A stretch of DNA of 64,000 bases from assembly GCF_003590835.1 (NCBI RefSeq), contig NZ_QYUQ01000002.1, forward strand, positions 2,418,001 to 2,482,000. Direction: 5' to 3'. The notes beneath the pieces were generated by a model. The model saw only the letters and a list, made by a program, of their open reading frames with translations. It searched no databases and was not told the origin of the DNA. A program made the translations under genes and the position numbers. Origin of the DNA: Noviherbaspirillum sedimenti (GTDB taxonomy: Bacteria > Pseudomonadota > Gammaproteobacteria > Burkholderiales > Burkholderiaceae_D). This document shows positions 25,474 through 34,399 of this stretch, in pieces; position 1 is the first letter of the stretch, and each line of letters starts with the position of its first letter.

Positions 25474-25965
25474 TCAATCCTCAAGCGCGCAATTGACCGG
25501 CCTGGCCTGCAAGCTTGCCATCAGCACCTGTGGATCCAGTCCGACCAGGTAGCCGCGCCGGCCGCCGTTGATATAAATCTTTTCCAGCCCCAGTATGCTT
25601 TGTTCGACAAATACCGGTAGCGCCTTGCGCGTGCCGAAGGGCGATGTGCCGCCCACCAGATAGCCGGAATGGCGGCTGGCCACTTCCGGCTTGCAAGGTT
25701 CGACCGACTTGCAGCCGATCAGCCGCGCCAGGTTCTTGGTGGAGACCTTGCGGTCGCCGTGCATCAGCACGATCAGCGGTTTTGCCGCCTCGTCCTGCAT
25801 CACCAGGGTCTTGACCACGCAATGCTCGTCCACGCCCAGTTCGCGCGAGGAGACGGCGGTGCCGCCGTGCTCTTCATAGGCATACGGATGCTCGGAAAAG
25901 GCGATGCCATGCCGGCGAAGGAATTGCGTCGCCGGCGTTTCGGAAACGTGCTCTTTTTTTGCCAT
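25474..25965 (-). CDS. ybaK: Cys-tRNA(Pro)/tRNA deacylase YbaK
   Basis: A 163-aa trans-editing enzyme that hydrolyses Cys-tRNA(Pro). The block [37 protein letters not shown] contains the conserved substrate-pocket lysine region, and [17 protein letters not shown] and [15 protein letters not shown] are characteristic. The ATG at 25965 begins MAKKEH, the usual start; a much longer in-frame extension crosses into the divergent gene and is rejected. Confidence 0.93.
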   Translation of the reverse strand: MAKKEHVSETPATQFLRRHGIAFSEHPYAYEEHGGTAVSSRELGVDEHCVVKTLVMQDEAAKPLIVLMHGDRKVSTKNLARLIGCKSVEPCKPEVASRHSGYLVGGTSPFGTRKALPVFVEQSILGLEKIYINGGRRGYLVGLDPQVLMASLQARPVNCALED

Positions 25966-26022
25966 GCGTGATACGCTAAACCTGTTTGCAGATTGATTCG
26001 CAGATTGAAACCGGGGGCTATT

Positions 26023-27045
26023 ATGCAACAAGAAATCCGCTTTGCGACCTTCAATGTATGCAATCTGGCGCCGCCGGGCATGACTTTTTACGACAACCTG
26101 CCGCCTTACACCCCGGAGGAATACGAAGCCAAGCTGAACTGGCTGGCGCACAAGATCGACGAAATCGATGCCGATGTAATTGGTTTTCAGGAAATCTTTT
26201 CGCAATCCTGCCTCAGGACGGTGCTGGCGCGCACCCGCGATTACCGCGAAGCGCTGCATGCAGGCTTCGATCCGGATCCTGCCATCGAACCGCTGACGCC
26301 GAGCGTGGCGCTGGTGTCGCGGCTGCCGTTCGCCGCCGCCCCGGCCGCTTTCCACGAACTGCCGCCGGCCCTGCTGGCGCGCCTGGCGCGACTGGACAGC
26401 CCGCTGAGGCGTTTTACCCGGCCCTTGCTATACGTACCGGTGCGGATCGCGCCGCACCTGACGGTGAATGTGCTGGTGGTGCATCTGAAATCCAAGCGGC
26501 CGGACTATCTCGACGGCGAGGATGTCACCGATCCCGCCCTGTCCGACCTGGCTTCGCTGCGCTCGCTGTACCGCCGCGGCACCGAGGCGGTGGGCCTGCG
26601 CCATGTGCTTGACGGCCTGATGCCGGCAGACGGCCATGCGCCGCTGGTGGTCATGGGCGACTTCAACGACATCGCCGAAGCGGTCACCACCCAGATGGTG
26701 ACGGGCGCCGGGCGGCCTCTGCCCCAGGCTGCCGATATGGACGGCTTCAGCCGCCGCCTGTTCGACAGCTATCGCATCCAGACGCGGCGTGATTTTTCGC
26801 GCGATGTCGGTTATAGCCATATGCATGAGGGCGTCTTCAACACCCTCGACCATGTGCTGGTGTCGAAGGAATTCCATCCCGACTGGCCGGATGCGGTCGG
26901 CGCGGTGATGGAAGTGCTGTACCTGAACGACCATGTCCAGCTGAGCCTGCCGCAGGCTTCCGACCACGGCGCCGTGCTGGTCAGGCTGGCCCTGCATGAT
27001 GCGACTTTGCCGGCGGCTGCGCCGGCGAGTTTGCCCTTGCCTTGA
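26023..27045 (+). CDS. Endonuclease/exonuclease/phosphatase family protein
   Basis: A 340-aa EEP-fold hydrolase. Metal and catalytic residues are in FATFNVCNL, the Glu of VIGFQEIFSQ, NVLVVHLKS, the VVMGDFND pair near residue 215, and the C-terminal ASDHGAVLV (Asp-His). There is no signal peptide. EEP enzymes cleave phosphodiesters in nucleic acids or lipids; nothing in the context fixes the substrate. It is divergent from ybaK and convergent with xerD. Confidence 0.87.
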   Translation: MQQEIRFATFNVCNLAPPGMTFYDNLPPYTPEEYEAKLNWLAHKIDEIDADVIGFQEIFSQSCLRTVLARTRDYREALHAGFDPDPAIEPLTPSVALVSRLPFAAAPAAFHELPPALLARLARLDSPLRRFTRPLLYVPVRIAPHLTVNVLVVHLKSKRPDYLDGEDVTDPALSDLASLRSLYRRGTEAVGLRHVLDGLMPADGHAPLVVMGDFNDIAEAVTTQMVTGAGRPLPQAADMDGFSRRLFDSYRIQTRRDFSRDVGYSHMHEGVFNTLDHVLVSKEFHPDWPDAVGAVMEVLYLNDHVQLSLPQASDHGAVLVRLALHDATLPAAAPASLPLP

Positions 27046-27062
27046 GGCTTGCTCAGGCGCGC

Positions 27063-28019
27063 TCAGCCGCGCGGATGATGTTGCGCATGCAGCAGCTTCA
27101 GGCGCTCGCGCGCGACATGGGTATAGATCTGCGTGGTTGAAATATCGGCATGGCCCAGCAGCAGCTGCACCACGCGCAGGTCGGCGCCATGATTCAGCAG
27201 ATGCGTGGCGAAGGCGTGGCGCAAGGTGTGCGGCGACAGCGGCGCGTTGATATCGGCCTTCTGCGCGTATTTCTTGATCAGGGTCCAGAACATCTGCCGC
27301 GTCATGGCGCCGCCACGGGCTGTGACGAACAGCGCATCGTCGCCCTGGCCGTTCAGGATCGCCGCCCGGGCGTCTTTCAGGTAACGCTCGATCCAGCCGC
27401 GCGCTTCCTCGCCGAAGGGCACCAATCGGGTCTTGTTGCCCTTGCCGGTAATGCGCAGCACGCCCTCGTTCATGCCGACCTCGACCGATTTGAGCAGCAC
27501 CAGTTCGGACACGCGCAAGCCGCTGGCATACATCAGTTCCAGCATGGTGCGGTCGCGCAAACCGAGCGGCGTGGCGACATCCGGGGCAGAAAGCAGCGCC
27601 TCGACCTGGGCTTCCGACAAGGTCTTGGGGAAACGCGGCGGCTGTTTGGCCGACTGCATGTGCAGGCAGGGATCGGCGGCGATCCTGTTCTGCCGTAGCG
27701 CCATCTGGTAAAAACGCTTCAATACCGCCAGGCGCCGGTTGGCCGATGTGGCCTTGGTGTCGGCATGCCGGGCGGCGAAATAGGCGTGCAGGTCTTCCGC
27801 CTGCGCGGCGTGCACGTGGCGGTCGCGCTCAGCCCGCAGCCAGGAGGCGAACAGGCGCATGTCGCGCCGGTAGGCTTCCAGCGTATTCTTCGCCAGGCCG
27901 TCTTCCAGCCAGAGGATGTCGCAGAATTCGTCGATGGCGGCCTGGTCGGCCGCAGGCAAGGCTGGGGCCGGGACAGCGGCGCGGTGCGGCTTGCGGGGGC
28001 TGACGGCGTTAACTGTCAA
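27063..28019 (-). CDS. xerD: Site-specific tyrosine recombinase XerD
   Basis: A 318-aa tyrosine recombinase acting at dif to resolve chromosome dimers with XerC. The N-terminal SAM-like domain is near residues 28-110. In the catalytic domain Arg is in YASGLRVSELV, then ITGKGNKTRLVPFG, the HTLRHAFATHLL block (His, Arg), LLGHADISTTQIYTHV and the Tyr within it. It overlaps ogt upstream by 4 bp. A core chromosomal gene, it is not linked to the distant island. Confidence 0.94.
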   Translation of the reverse strand: MTVNAVSPRKPHRAAVPAPALPAADQAAIDEFCDILWLEDGLAKNTLEAYRRDMRLFASWLRAERDRHVHAAQAEDLHAYFAARHADTKATSANRRLAVLKRFYQMALRQNRIAADPCLHMQSAKQPPRFPKTLSEAQVEALLSAPDVATPLGLRDRTMLELMYASGLRVSELVLLKSVEVGMNEGVLRITGKGNKTRLVPFGEEARGWIERYLKDARAAILNGQGDDALFVTARGGAMTRQMFWTLIKKYAQKADINAPLSPHTLRHAFATHLLNHGADLRVVQLLLGHADISTTQIYTHVARERLKLLHAQHHPRG

Positions 28020-28510
28020 ACGGCGACGCCTTCATGCGCCAGCAACCAACGCTTGACGCCGACATGAAAGCCGGTGGCGTCATCATGGTTGGAAAAGCCG
28101 CCGAGGCCGCCGCTGGCAGTCACGCGGTGGCAGGGGATCACCAGTGGAAACCAGTTGGCGCCGCAGGCCTGGCCGACCGCACGCGGGGCGGAGCCGAGCA
28201 GTTTCGCCACCGCGCCATAGGTCAGCACCTCACCGCGCGGAATAGCGGCAATCGCTTGCCAGACCTTGCGCTGGAAAGCGGTGCCACTTTCGGCCAGTGG
28301 CAGGTCGAAGCGAAAATCGGCTTGCGCCAGATAGCACTCGACCTGGCGCGCCGTCTTTTCGGCAAGGCGGCTCGCCGGGGCTTGCGCGCCGAACGCAGGC
28401 GGCAGGTAGACCAGTTCGCGCACCCATTCCTGGTCGCTGCGTATACCGACGAAGCCGAAAGGCGCGGCAACGATCGCGGAAAAAATATGGCCGGACTGCG
28501 TGGAATTCAT
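28016..28510 (-). CDS. ogt: Methylated-DNA--protein-cysteine methyltransferase
   Basis: Repairs O6-alkylguanine by suicidal transfer to its own cysteine; 164 aa. The active site is PCHRV (in FPLVIPCHRVTASGGLGGFS), with the helix-turn-helix RGEVLTYGAVAKLLGSAPRAVGQACGAN before it. No Ada-type N-terminal domain is present, so it is Ogt-like. It is upstream of and overlapping xerD. Confidence 0.94.
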   Translation of the reverse strand: MNSTQSGHIFSAIVAAPFGFVGIRSDQEWVRELVYLPPAFGAQAPASRLAEKTARQVECYLAQADFRFDLPLAESGTAFQRKVWQAIAAIPRGEVLTYGAVAKLLGSAPRAVGQACGANWFPLVIPCHRVTASGGLGGFSNHDDATGFHVGVKRWLLAHEGVAV

Positions 28511-28584
28511 GATGAGAAAGCTTAGCGTAAAAGCGGCCGTAGAGGAACCGGCAATAATGCCAATAAAAACGGCGCAGCAATAAT

Positions 28585-28611
28585 AAAAAGGGCGCGTCTT
28601 GCGACGCGCCC
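28585..28611 (-). terminator. Strong intrinsic terminator, minus strand
   Basis: On the minus strand GGGCGCGTC-GCAA-GACGCGCCC is followed by TTTTTATT. The stem is a perfect 9 bp. It lies about 310 bp past the uspA stop codon and 75 bp before ogt, and would close a candidate small RNA or a long uspA 3' UTR. Confidence 0.9.
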
Positions 28612-28720
28612 AAATCCTGGCTGTGGCATTTTGGACCGCTTTGGTAGCGGCATTCTCAAAATACCTGTCTCCTCATCACACGGTGTAATCCGTCTTTTTT
28701 TGCTGTCTCCTCGCTACTCG
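28585..28720 (-). ncRNA. Candidate small RNA upstream of the terminator
   Basis: The gap between ogt and uspA holds no convincing protein gene. On the minus strand, ATTTTG (28662-28657) pairs with CAAAAT (28633-28628), enclosing CCGCT/AGCGG (28650-28646, 28640-28636). This stem is followed by the strong terminator ending at 28585. Upstream, GAGGAGACAG occurs twice, 38 bp apart (28712-28703, 28674-28665). The 5' end is a guess. A uspA 3' UTR or a very short peptide are alternatives. Confidence 0.4.
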
Positions 28721-28921
28721 TCCGGTGTTGCTTTCCTTTGACGGCTTTCCACTCAGCAACATTCATCCGCATGATGCATGCATATGCGCGTTGCTTAACA
28801 TAAGAATGCCGGTGGAAAGACACTGTAGCAGGGGAAACTTAGACCTATCTGAGGAATATCAAACAAGCTGGCTTTTTCCCTGATGCCAATCAACAAAATT
28901 TGTTCCAACAATAAAGCGCCG
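28721..28921. other. Remainder of ogt-uspA intergenic region
   Basis: An AT-richer stretch with no supportable gene. On the minus strand it contains several T/A-rich hexamers that could form promoters, but none has a confident -35/-10 pair. Confidence 0.4.
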
Positions 28922-29347
28922 CTATTTTACCAGCAGCACCGGCGCTTTCGCCAGATTCAAGAGCTTGAGCGAAACCGAGCCCAGCAACATGGTGGAAATC
29001 TGGTTCTGGCCGCGCCTGCCCATGACGATTTCATCGACCCCCTGTTCATTGGCAAAACGCGCCAGCACTTCGGCGGGCTCGCCGACAAACACATGGGTCT
29101 GGTAAGGAATGCCAGCTTCGTCGAGCACGCTGCGCGCGCCGGCCAGCGCCTTGACGGCGTCTTCCTGGTGAATTTGCCTGATTTGCGCAGCGTCGATGAA
29201 GGTAGAGACGCCGCCATGCAGCGGAAACTGCACATTCACCAGATGCAGCTCGGCGTTTTCACGCCCCGTCTGGATTTTCTTGACCAGGTAAGCCAGCGCA
29301 CGCAAGGCGCTGGGAGAATCATCGATAGGAATCAGGATCTTGGACAT
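28922..29347 (-). CDS. Universal stress protein UspA family
   Basis: A 141-aa single-domain UspA protein. The ATP-binding signature G-2x-G-9x-G(S/T) is visible as GRRGQNQISTMLLGSVS near residues 112-128, so it is of the nucleotide-binding class. The N-terminus KILIPIDDSPSALRAL has the conserved Asp. GAGAGG precedes the ATG. It lies 45 bp downstream of a TerC-family gene on the same strand. Confidence 0.92.
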   Translation of the reverse strand: MSKILIPIDDSPSALRALAYLVKKIQTGRENAELHLVNVQFPLHGGVSTFIDAAQIRQIHQEDAVKALAGARSVLDEAGIPYQTHVFVGEPAEVLARFANEQGVDEIVMGRRGQNQISTMLLGSVSLKLLNLAKAPVLLVK

Positions 29348-29392
29348 CTGCCTCTCCGCAGTGAATGGTTTGAATGATTTTGCAAGGGCGAA

Positions 29393-30136
29393 TCAAGAGG
29401 CCGCGGGCGGCTGCTCCGACTGCTTGGCTTCCGCCAGATCTTGCAAGCCCGTGGCGCGCCGCGCCTCGGTGCGGGCAGCCAGCGCCTTGCCGACCGCCAC
29501 CACCGCGATAGCGCCGAGCGCCGGGCCCAGCCACTTGGCCAGCGGCAGCGCTGCCATGACCTGATCGTGGACGGCCACATCGGACACCAGCATGCCACCG
29601 GCGATCCAGCCCAGCAGCGCGCCGCCGGCCACGATCACGATCGGGAAACGGTCCATCAGCTTGATCACCAGCTGGCTGCCCAGCAGGATGATGGGAATCG
29701 ACAGCAACAGCCCGAAAATCACCAGGCCCAGGTGGTCACCGGCGGCGCCGGCAATCGCAATCACGTTATCCAGGCTCATCACCGCATCGGCAATGATAAT
29801 GGTCTTGATCGCGGCAAACAGGGTGGTGCCGGCTTCGATTTGATGCCCGCCCTCTTCCGGTTCCGGCTGCAGCAGCTTGATGCCTATCCAGAACAACAAT
29901 ACGGCGCCGATGATTTTCAGGTAAGGCACCGCCAGCAGGCTCACCGCGAAAAAGATCAGCACCACGCGCAAGCCGATGGCGCCGGCCATGCCCCACAGGA
30001 TGCCGAGCTTGCGCTCGCGCGGCGGCAGGCGACGGCAAGCCAGGCCGATCACGACCGCGTTATCGCCGCCCAGCACGATATCGATGGCGACGATCTGCAA
30101 GAGCGCGATCCAGAACTGAGGGCTGCTGAAATCCAT
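29393..30136 (-). CDS. TerC-family integral membrane protein
   Basis: A 247-aa membrane protein with about seven helices. The acidic membrane motifs DIVLGGDNAVVIGLA (residues 18-32) and DAVMSLDNVIAIAGA near 130 define the TerC/YjbE family, thought to export manganese or other metal ions. The ATG at 30136 follows GGAAAGGTCACC; an upstream in-frame extension is rejected. No yybP-ykoY manganese riboswitch could be recognised upstream. Probably cotranscribed with uspA. Confidence 0.9.
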   Translation of the reverse strand: MDFSSPQFWIALLQIVAIDIVLGGDNAVVIGLACRRLPPRERKLGILWGMAGAIGLRVVLIFFAVSLLAVPYLKIIGAVLLFWIGIKLLQPEPEEGGHQIEAGTTLFAAIKTIIIADAVMSLDNVIAIAGAAGDHLGLVIFGLLLSIPIILLGSQLVIKLMDRFPIVIVAGGALLGWIAGGMLVSDVAVHDQVMAALPLAKWLGPALGAIAVVAVGKALAARTEARRATGLQDLAEAKQSEQPPAAS

Positions 30137-30283
30137 GGTGACCTTTCCAATAGTGCAAATGCATAGTGCGAAAACGGCATTATGCGCTGTTCTGGGGCAG
30201 CTGAAAATCATTAGCTTGCAGAAACATGGCATGCCGAGTATCTTCCAGCATTATTTCCCGCCCTAGCTTTCCCTTCCGGTTTC

Positions 30284-31174
30284 ATGTCGATCGCTTCCCT
30301 GCTGCTGCCAGACTTCACGCTGATTTTTCTGGGCTTTATCCTGTTCCGCGCCACCAACTGGGGCCAGGCTTTCTGGAGCGGCGCGGAAAAACTGGTCTAT
30401 TACATCCTGTTCCCGGCGCTGCTGTTTTACTCAACCACACGCGCGCCGCTGGAATTTGCCAGCACCGGCAAGCTGCTGCAGACGGCGATGCTGACCCTGG
30501 CCGGCGGCATCGCGCTGGGCTGGCTGGCCAAGCCGCTGTTCCGCCCCGGACCGATGCTGTTCGAATCCGGCGTGCAAACTGCCTTTCGTTTCAATTCGTA
30601 TATTGCACTCGCATTGGCGTCGCGCCTGGCCGGCGACCAGGGCGTCGGCCTGATGGCGCTGATCATCGGTTTTGCCGTGCCGACCGCCAACATGGCAGCG
30701 GTCCATGCGCTCACCCGCAAGGACGGCGGCCTGCTGCGCGAAATGGTAAAAAACCCGCTGCTGATGTCGACCCTGTGCGGTGTGCTGTTCAACCTGGCCG
30801 GCTTGCAGGTGCCGGAAGTGCTGGGAGCCAGCCTGTCACGGCTGGGCAATGCCTCGATCGCGCTCGGGCTGATCCTGGTCGGCGCCGGCTTGCGCCTGTC
30901 CGGACTGCACGAAGCCAAGGGCATGGCCATCTGGCTTACCGCCGTCAAGCTACTGGCGATGCCGGCAATTGCCTTTGTCATCGGCCGCTGGCTGGAACTG
31001 CCGCACCTGCAGTTGCAGATCGCCGTTATGTTCGCCGCCTTGCCCACTGCGTCCAGCGCCTATGTGCTGGCGGCGCGCATGGGCGGCAACGGTCCGTTCG
31101 TCGCTTTCCTGATTTCTGCCGGCACAGTCTTGTCAGCCCTTACCCTGCCGCTGTGGCTGGCACTGGCGGACTGA
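30284..31174 (+). CDS. AEC-family (auxin efflux carrier-like) transporter
   Basis: A 296-aa membrane protein with about ten helices in two five-helix halves: first half from LLLPDFTLIFLGFILFR, second from NPLLMSTLCGVLFNLAGLQVP. NASIALGLILVGAGLRL and MFAALPTASSAYVLAARMGG are typical of AEC carriers that move malate, malonate or similar acids. The substrate is not evident. It is convergent with the next operon. Confidence 0.88.
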   Translation: MSIASLLLPDFTLIFLGFILFRATNWGQAFWSGAEKLVYYILFPALLFYSTTRAPLEFASTGKLLQTAMLTLAGGIALGWLAKPLFRPGPMLFESGVQTAFRFNSYIALALASRLAGDQGVGLMALIIGFAVPTANMAAVHALTRKDGGLLREMVKNPLLMSTLCGVLFNLAGLQVPEVLGASLSRLGNASIALGLILVGAGLRLSGLHEAKGMAIWLTAVKLLAMPAIAFVIGRWLELPHLQLQIAVMFAALPTASSAYVLAARMGGNGPFVAFLISAGTVLSALTLPLWLALAD

Positions 31175-31197
31175 AACGTCGCGTATGGCTGTAGAGC

Positions 31198-32082
31198 TTA
31201 CTGGTCACGATAAAGTTGAATGATCGCCGACAGGTCCTTTTCTCCCCAACCGCGGGCAATCAGCATCTGATAAAGTTGTTGCGAAGCCGCGCCCAGCATC
31301 ACCGGCTGTTTGACTTCACGCGCGGCATCCACCGCCAGATTGATATCTTTTAGCATTATTTCAGCCGTGCCACCGGGCGCATAGCCATGCGATGCCGGGG
31401 CATTGGGCGACACGCCGGGCCATGGATTCATCGTATCCGAACTGAAGCAGCGACCGGATGAAGTGTTGATGGCGCTTGCCAGGACCTTCGGATCGACCCC
31501 AAGCCTGGCACCCAGGGCCATGACTTCGCTGGTGCCCGTCATGGAAATCGCCAGCAGCAGATTGTTGCAAATCTTGACCACCTGTCCGCTGCCGGGGCCG
31601 CCGCAATGAATGATGTTTTTACCCATGTGCTTCAGCACTGGCTCGATGCGCGCAAACAAGTCGGCCTCCGCGCCCACCATGAACGTGAGGGTGCCGGCCT
31701 GGGCGCCCAGGGTGCCGCCGGATATCGGCGCATCCACCATTTGCCGGCCATTGGCCGCCGCCGCGCTGACCAACTCGCGCGCGGTCTGCGGATCGATCGT
31801 GCTGCAATCAACCAGCACAGTATCCTTCCCGGCGCCGGCCAGGATGCCATCCTCTGCCAGGTAAACCTGCTTCACATGCCGCGGCGAAGGCAAGGTAGTC
31901 AACACCAGCCCGGATTGCGCGGCCACGTCTTTTGCCGAGCCGGCAGCAACCGCGCCCCCGGCGACAGCCGCTGCGACCGCTGCTGGATTGATATCGAACA
32001 CAATCACGGCCAGGCCGGCCTTCAGCAGGTTCGCCACCATGGGGGCGCCCATGTTTCCCAAACCGATAAAACCGACTCGCAT
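31198..32082 (-). CDS. 3-hydroxyisobutyrate dehydrogenase family protein
   Basis: A 294-aa beta-hydroxyacid dehydrogenase. The N-terminal Rossmann motif is VGFIGLGNMGAPMVANLL; DAPISGGTLGAQAGTL is the substrate loop and the catalytic lysine is in GSGQVVKICNNLLL near residue 169. SSGRCFSSDTMNPWPGV is typical of true 3-hydroxyisobutyrate dehydrogenase (MmsB) rather than tartronate semialdehyde reductase. It is last in an operon with a LIV-type importer, thiolase and acyl-CoA synthetase, so it may oxidise a 3-hydroxy acid released in that pathway. Confidence 0.85.
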   Translation of the reverse strand: MRVGFIGLGNMGAPMVANLLKAGLAVIVFDINPAAVAAAVAGGAVAAGSAKDVAAQSGLVLTTLPSPRHVKQVYLAEDGILAGAGKDTVLVDCSTIDPQTARELVSAAAANGRQMVDAPISGGTLGAQAGTLTFMVGAEADLFARIEPVLKHMGKNIIHCGGPGSGQVVKICNNLLLAISMTGTSEVMALGARLGVDPKVLASAINTSSGRCFSSDTMNPWPGVSPNAPASHGYAPGGTAEIMLKDINLAVDAAREVKQPVMLGAASQQLYQMLIARGWGEKDLSAIIQLYRDQ

Positions 32083-32088
32083 GGATTT

Positions 32089-32805
32089 TTAATTTTTCCG
32101 GTTATTGATTGAAACGGTCACGGCTGAGGTGGCAATCAGGTCCATCAGGATATTTCTGGCCCGCTCTTCCGCATAGTCATTCCGGGCAGCGCCAGCGACC
32201 AGCGCGGCCTCCGATGAACCGCTGATGATTGCATCAAGCTGGTCGATATGCATATCGCAAATCTTGGCCAGACTGGGGTAACGGTCCTGATGAAAATACA
32301 AAAACCTCCGTGCCAATGTTTGCAGCATTGCATAGAATTCAGCAGCATAGCTATTGCGCGAGGCTTGTCCCAACACCCTTGTCAGGTCAAAATGCACACG
32401 CATGTACTTGCGCATGTCCTTGCGGGCTTTCAGATTCTCGAATTCTGCAATCAACTTCGACATCTCGGCGCGCTCCTGCTCGGTCGCACATAGCGTAGCC
32501 TGCGGAATAATCAGTCTCTCAATCTCGCGACGGCACTGGATAATGTGCAGCTGGCCCTGGTAATCGATTTCAGAAATAAAGATGCCCTGTCTGGGCGCGA
32601 TGTGCACCAGCCGCTGGAACGCCAGCTTTTGAAGCGCATCGCGGGTCGGCGTGCGGCCGATACCGATCCGTTCCCCCAGCACGCTCTCAGACCATTGGCT
32701 GCCAGCCGGCAGTTCGCCGGTGACGATCATCTCTTCAAGGGCAACGTATGCTTTTTCGGTCTGGCTGACCGCCTCACGATCGAACAATTTTCCCGATGTG
32801 TTCAC
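32089..32805 (-). CDS. GntR-family regulator (FCD/FadR type)
   Basis: A 238-aa regulator with a GTG start. The N-terminal winged helix includes VLGERIGIGRTPTRDALQKLAFQRLV near residues 42-67; the all-helical C-terminus with LARRFLYFH and MHIDQLDAIISGS is an FCD ligand-binding domain. It sits between the dehydrogenase (6 bp away) and the synthetase (24 bp), inside the operon it probably controls. Palindromes upstream of the operon's first gene are candidate sites. Confidence 0.88.
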   Translation of the reverse strand: MNTSGKLFDREAVSQTEKAYVALEEMIVTGELPAGSQWSESVLGERIGIGRTPTRDALQKLAFQRLVHIAPRQGIFISEIDYQGQLHIIQCRREIERLIIPQATLCATEQERAEMSKLIAEFENLKARKDMRKYMRVHFDLTRVLGQASRNSYAAEFYAMLQTLARRFLYFHQDRYPSLAKICDMHIDQLDAIISGSSEAALVAGAARNDYAEERARNILMDLIATSAVTVSINNRKN

Positions 32806-32829
32806 TCTGATACCTTTATCCTGATGCCG

Positions 32830-34359
32830 TCATTCCGCGACGGCGATACTTTTTTGAAGCTCCCGCTTTAATACTTTTCCAGTGCTGTTTTTAGGAAATT
32901 CAGGAACGAAAACGTAACGTTTCGGCCGCTTGAAACGGGCAATGCTCTGAATGCACAGCCCGTCCAGCTCCGCCGCGCTCACCGTGGCACCCTGATGGCA
33001 GACCACGAATGCGACAACCGCTTCGCCCCATTCCGGATCAGGCGCACCGACCACAGAAACTTCCGCGACCGCCTCGTGTGTCAGCAGCGCTTCCTCGACT
33101 TCACGCGGATAGATATTGGTGCCTCCGCTAATGATAACGTCTTTCGAGCGATCCTTGAGATGCAACAGGCCCCGATCGTCCAGCAAGCCGATGTCGCCGG
33201 TGCGCAGCGCACCGTCCACCACAGTTTGCCTGGTTGCGTCCGGGTTATTCCAGTAGCCCGCCATCACGGTCGCCCCCCGGACGATCACTTCGCCGGTCAC
33301 GCCGGCCGCAACCGGCTGGTTGTCGCTATCCACAATCGTCACATGGATCGCGGTCTGCACAAAACCCACCGATGCCAGCATGGCCGTGTCATTCTCGGCG
33401 ACAGCGCTGGCAAGTTGCTCCGCCGGCAAGGCGGAGATGGTCATCGGACTTTCACCCTGGCCATACATTTGAGCAATGCGCGGACCAAAGCATTGCACGG
33501 CACTTTTAATGTCTTCGACGTAAAACGGCGCCCCGCCGACCAGCATTGCACGCAATCCTGGCCAGCTCACCGGGTGGTGATGGGCATGCTGCACCAGCCG
33601 CTGCACGATGGTCGGCGCCGCAAACAGACTGACCTTGTCGTAATGCCGGAACAGCCGGAACAGTTCGGCTTCATCCAGCCCGCCGGAGTCCGGCACCACC
33701 TGCAACGCGCCTTTGATGAAATAGGGGATGCTGTAAATGCCGCTGCCGTGCGACATCGGCGCGACATGCACCAGCACGTCGTCGCTGGCGACAGGCTGCA
33801 CGTCGGAATAGAAGTGCATGGCCGCGCAAACCATGTTCGCATGCGAAAGCATGACGCCCTTGGGCCGGCCAGTCGTCCCGCTGGTGTAGAACAGCCACGC
33901 CAGGTCGCTGTCACTGTCGCTGACAGGCTCGAGAGGCGGATTGTTCATCGCCGAGCGGTACGCCTCGGATGCCACATCGACCAATTGCAAGCCATCGACC
34001 TGCGCCGCCACCGGCTGCAGCGACAGCAGCAGCTCGCCTTGCGACAAACAGGCGCGCGCACCGGAATCTCGCAGCATGTAATCGATTTCATTGGCGTGCA
34101 GCTTGCTGTTGACCGGTACGAGACACAACCCGGCATGCCAACCGGCCAGCATCAATTCCATGTACTCAGGACAGTTTTTCATCGCCAGCATGACACGGTC
34201 TCCCGCATGCAATCCCAGCGTATGGCGCAGCCAGTATGCCAGCGACCGCACCCGCCGGTTCAGCTCCGAGTAAGTCAGGGCCGGATTTACGCCTCGGGCC
34301 AGCGCCGGACGCTGCGGATACTGTTGCACACTGCGTTGAAAGAGATGGCTCAGATTCAT
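32830..34359 (-). CDS. AMP-forming acyl-CoA synthetase
   Basis: A 509-aa ANL-family ligase. The P-loop FYTSGTTGRPKGVMLSH lies near residue 165, MYGQGESPMTIS (A5) near 298, TGDIGLLDDRGLLHLKDRSKDVI near 385, and the catalytic lysine in PKNSTGKVLKRELQ near 495. The start at 34359 follows the thiolase gene by 40 bp. It activates an unidentified acid imported by the neighbouring ABC system. It resembles, but is not close to, the synthetase at 12114. Confidence 0.88.
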   Translation of the reverse strand: MNLSHLFQRSVQQYPQRPALARGVNPALTYSELNRRVRSLAYWLRHTLGLHAGDRVMLAMKNCPEYMELMLAGWHAGLCLVPVNSKLHANEIDYMLRDSGARACLSQGELLLSLQPVAAQVDGLQLVDVASEAYRSAMNNPPLEPVSDSDSDLAWLFYTSGTTGRPKGVMLSHANMVCAAMHFYSDVQPVASDDVLVHVAPMSHGSGIYSIPYFIKGALQVVPDSGGLDEAELFRLFRHYDKVSLFAAPTIVQRLVQHAHHHPVSWPGLRAMLVGGAPFYVEDIKSAVQCFGPRIAQMYGQGESPMTISALPAEQLASAVAENDTAMLASVGFVQTAIHVTIVDSDNQPVAAGVTGEVIVRGATVMAGYWNNPDATRQTVVDGALRTGDIGLLDDRGLLHLKDRSKDVIISGGTNIYPREVEEALLTHEAVAEVSVVGAPDPEWGEAVVAFVVCHQGATVSAAELDGLCIQSIARFKRPKRYVFVPEFPKNSTGKVLKRELQKSIAVAE

Positions 34360-34399
34360 GGTTGCCTCGTGATGGGTCTGCTGATAATCAGTATTTAGT

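Noticed and set aside
28511..28650. Small minus-strand peptide starting MPLPKRSKMPQPG through the terminator
   Set aside because: Its frame passes through the terminator stem and ends in repeated Leu/Pro codons. There is no homology that I recognise, and a structural RNA reading explains the sequence better.
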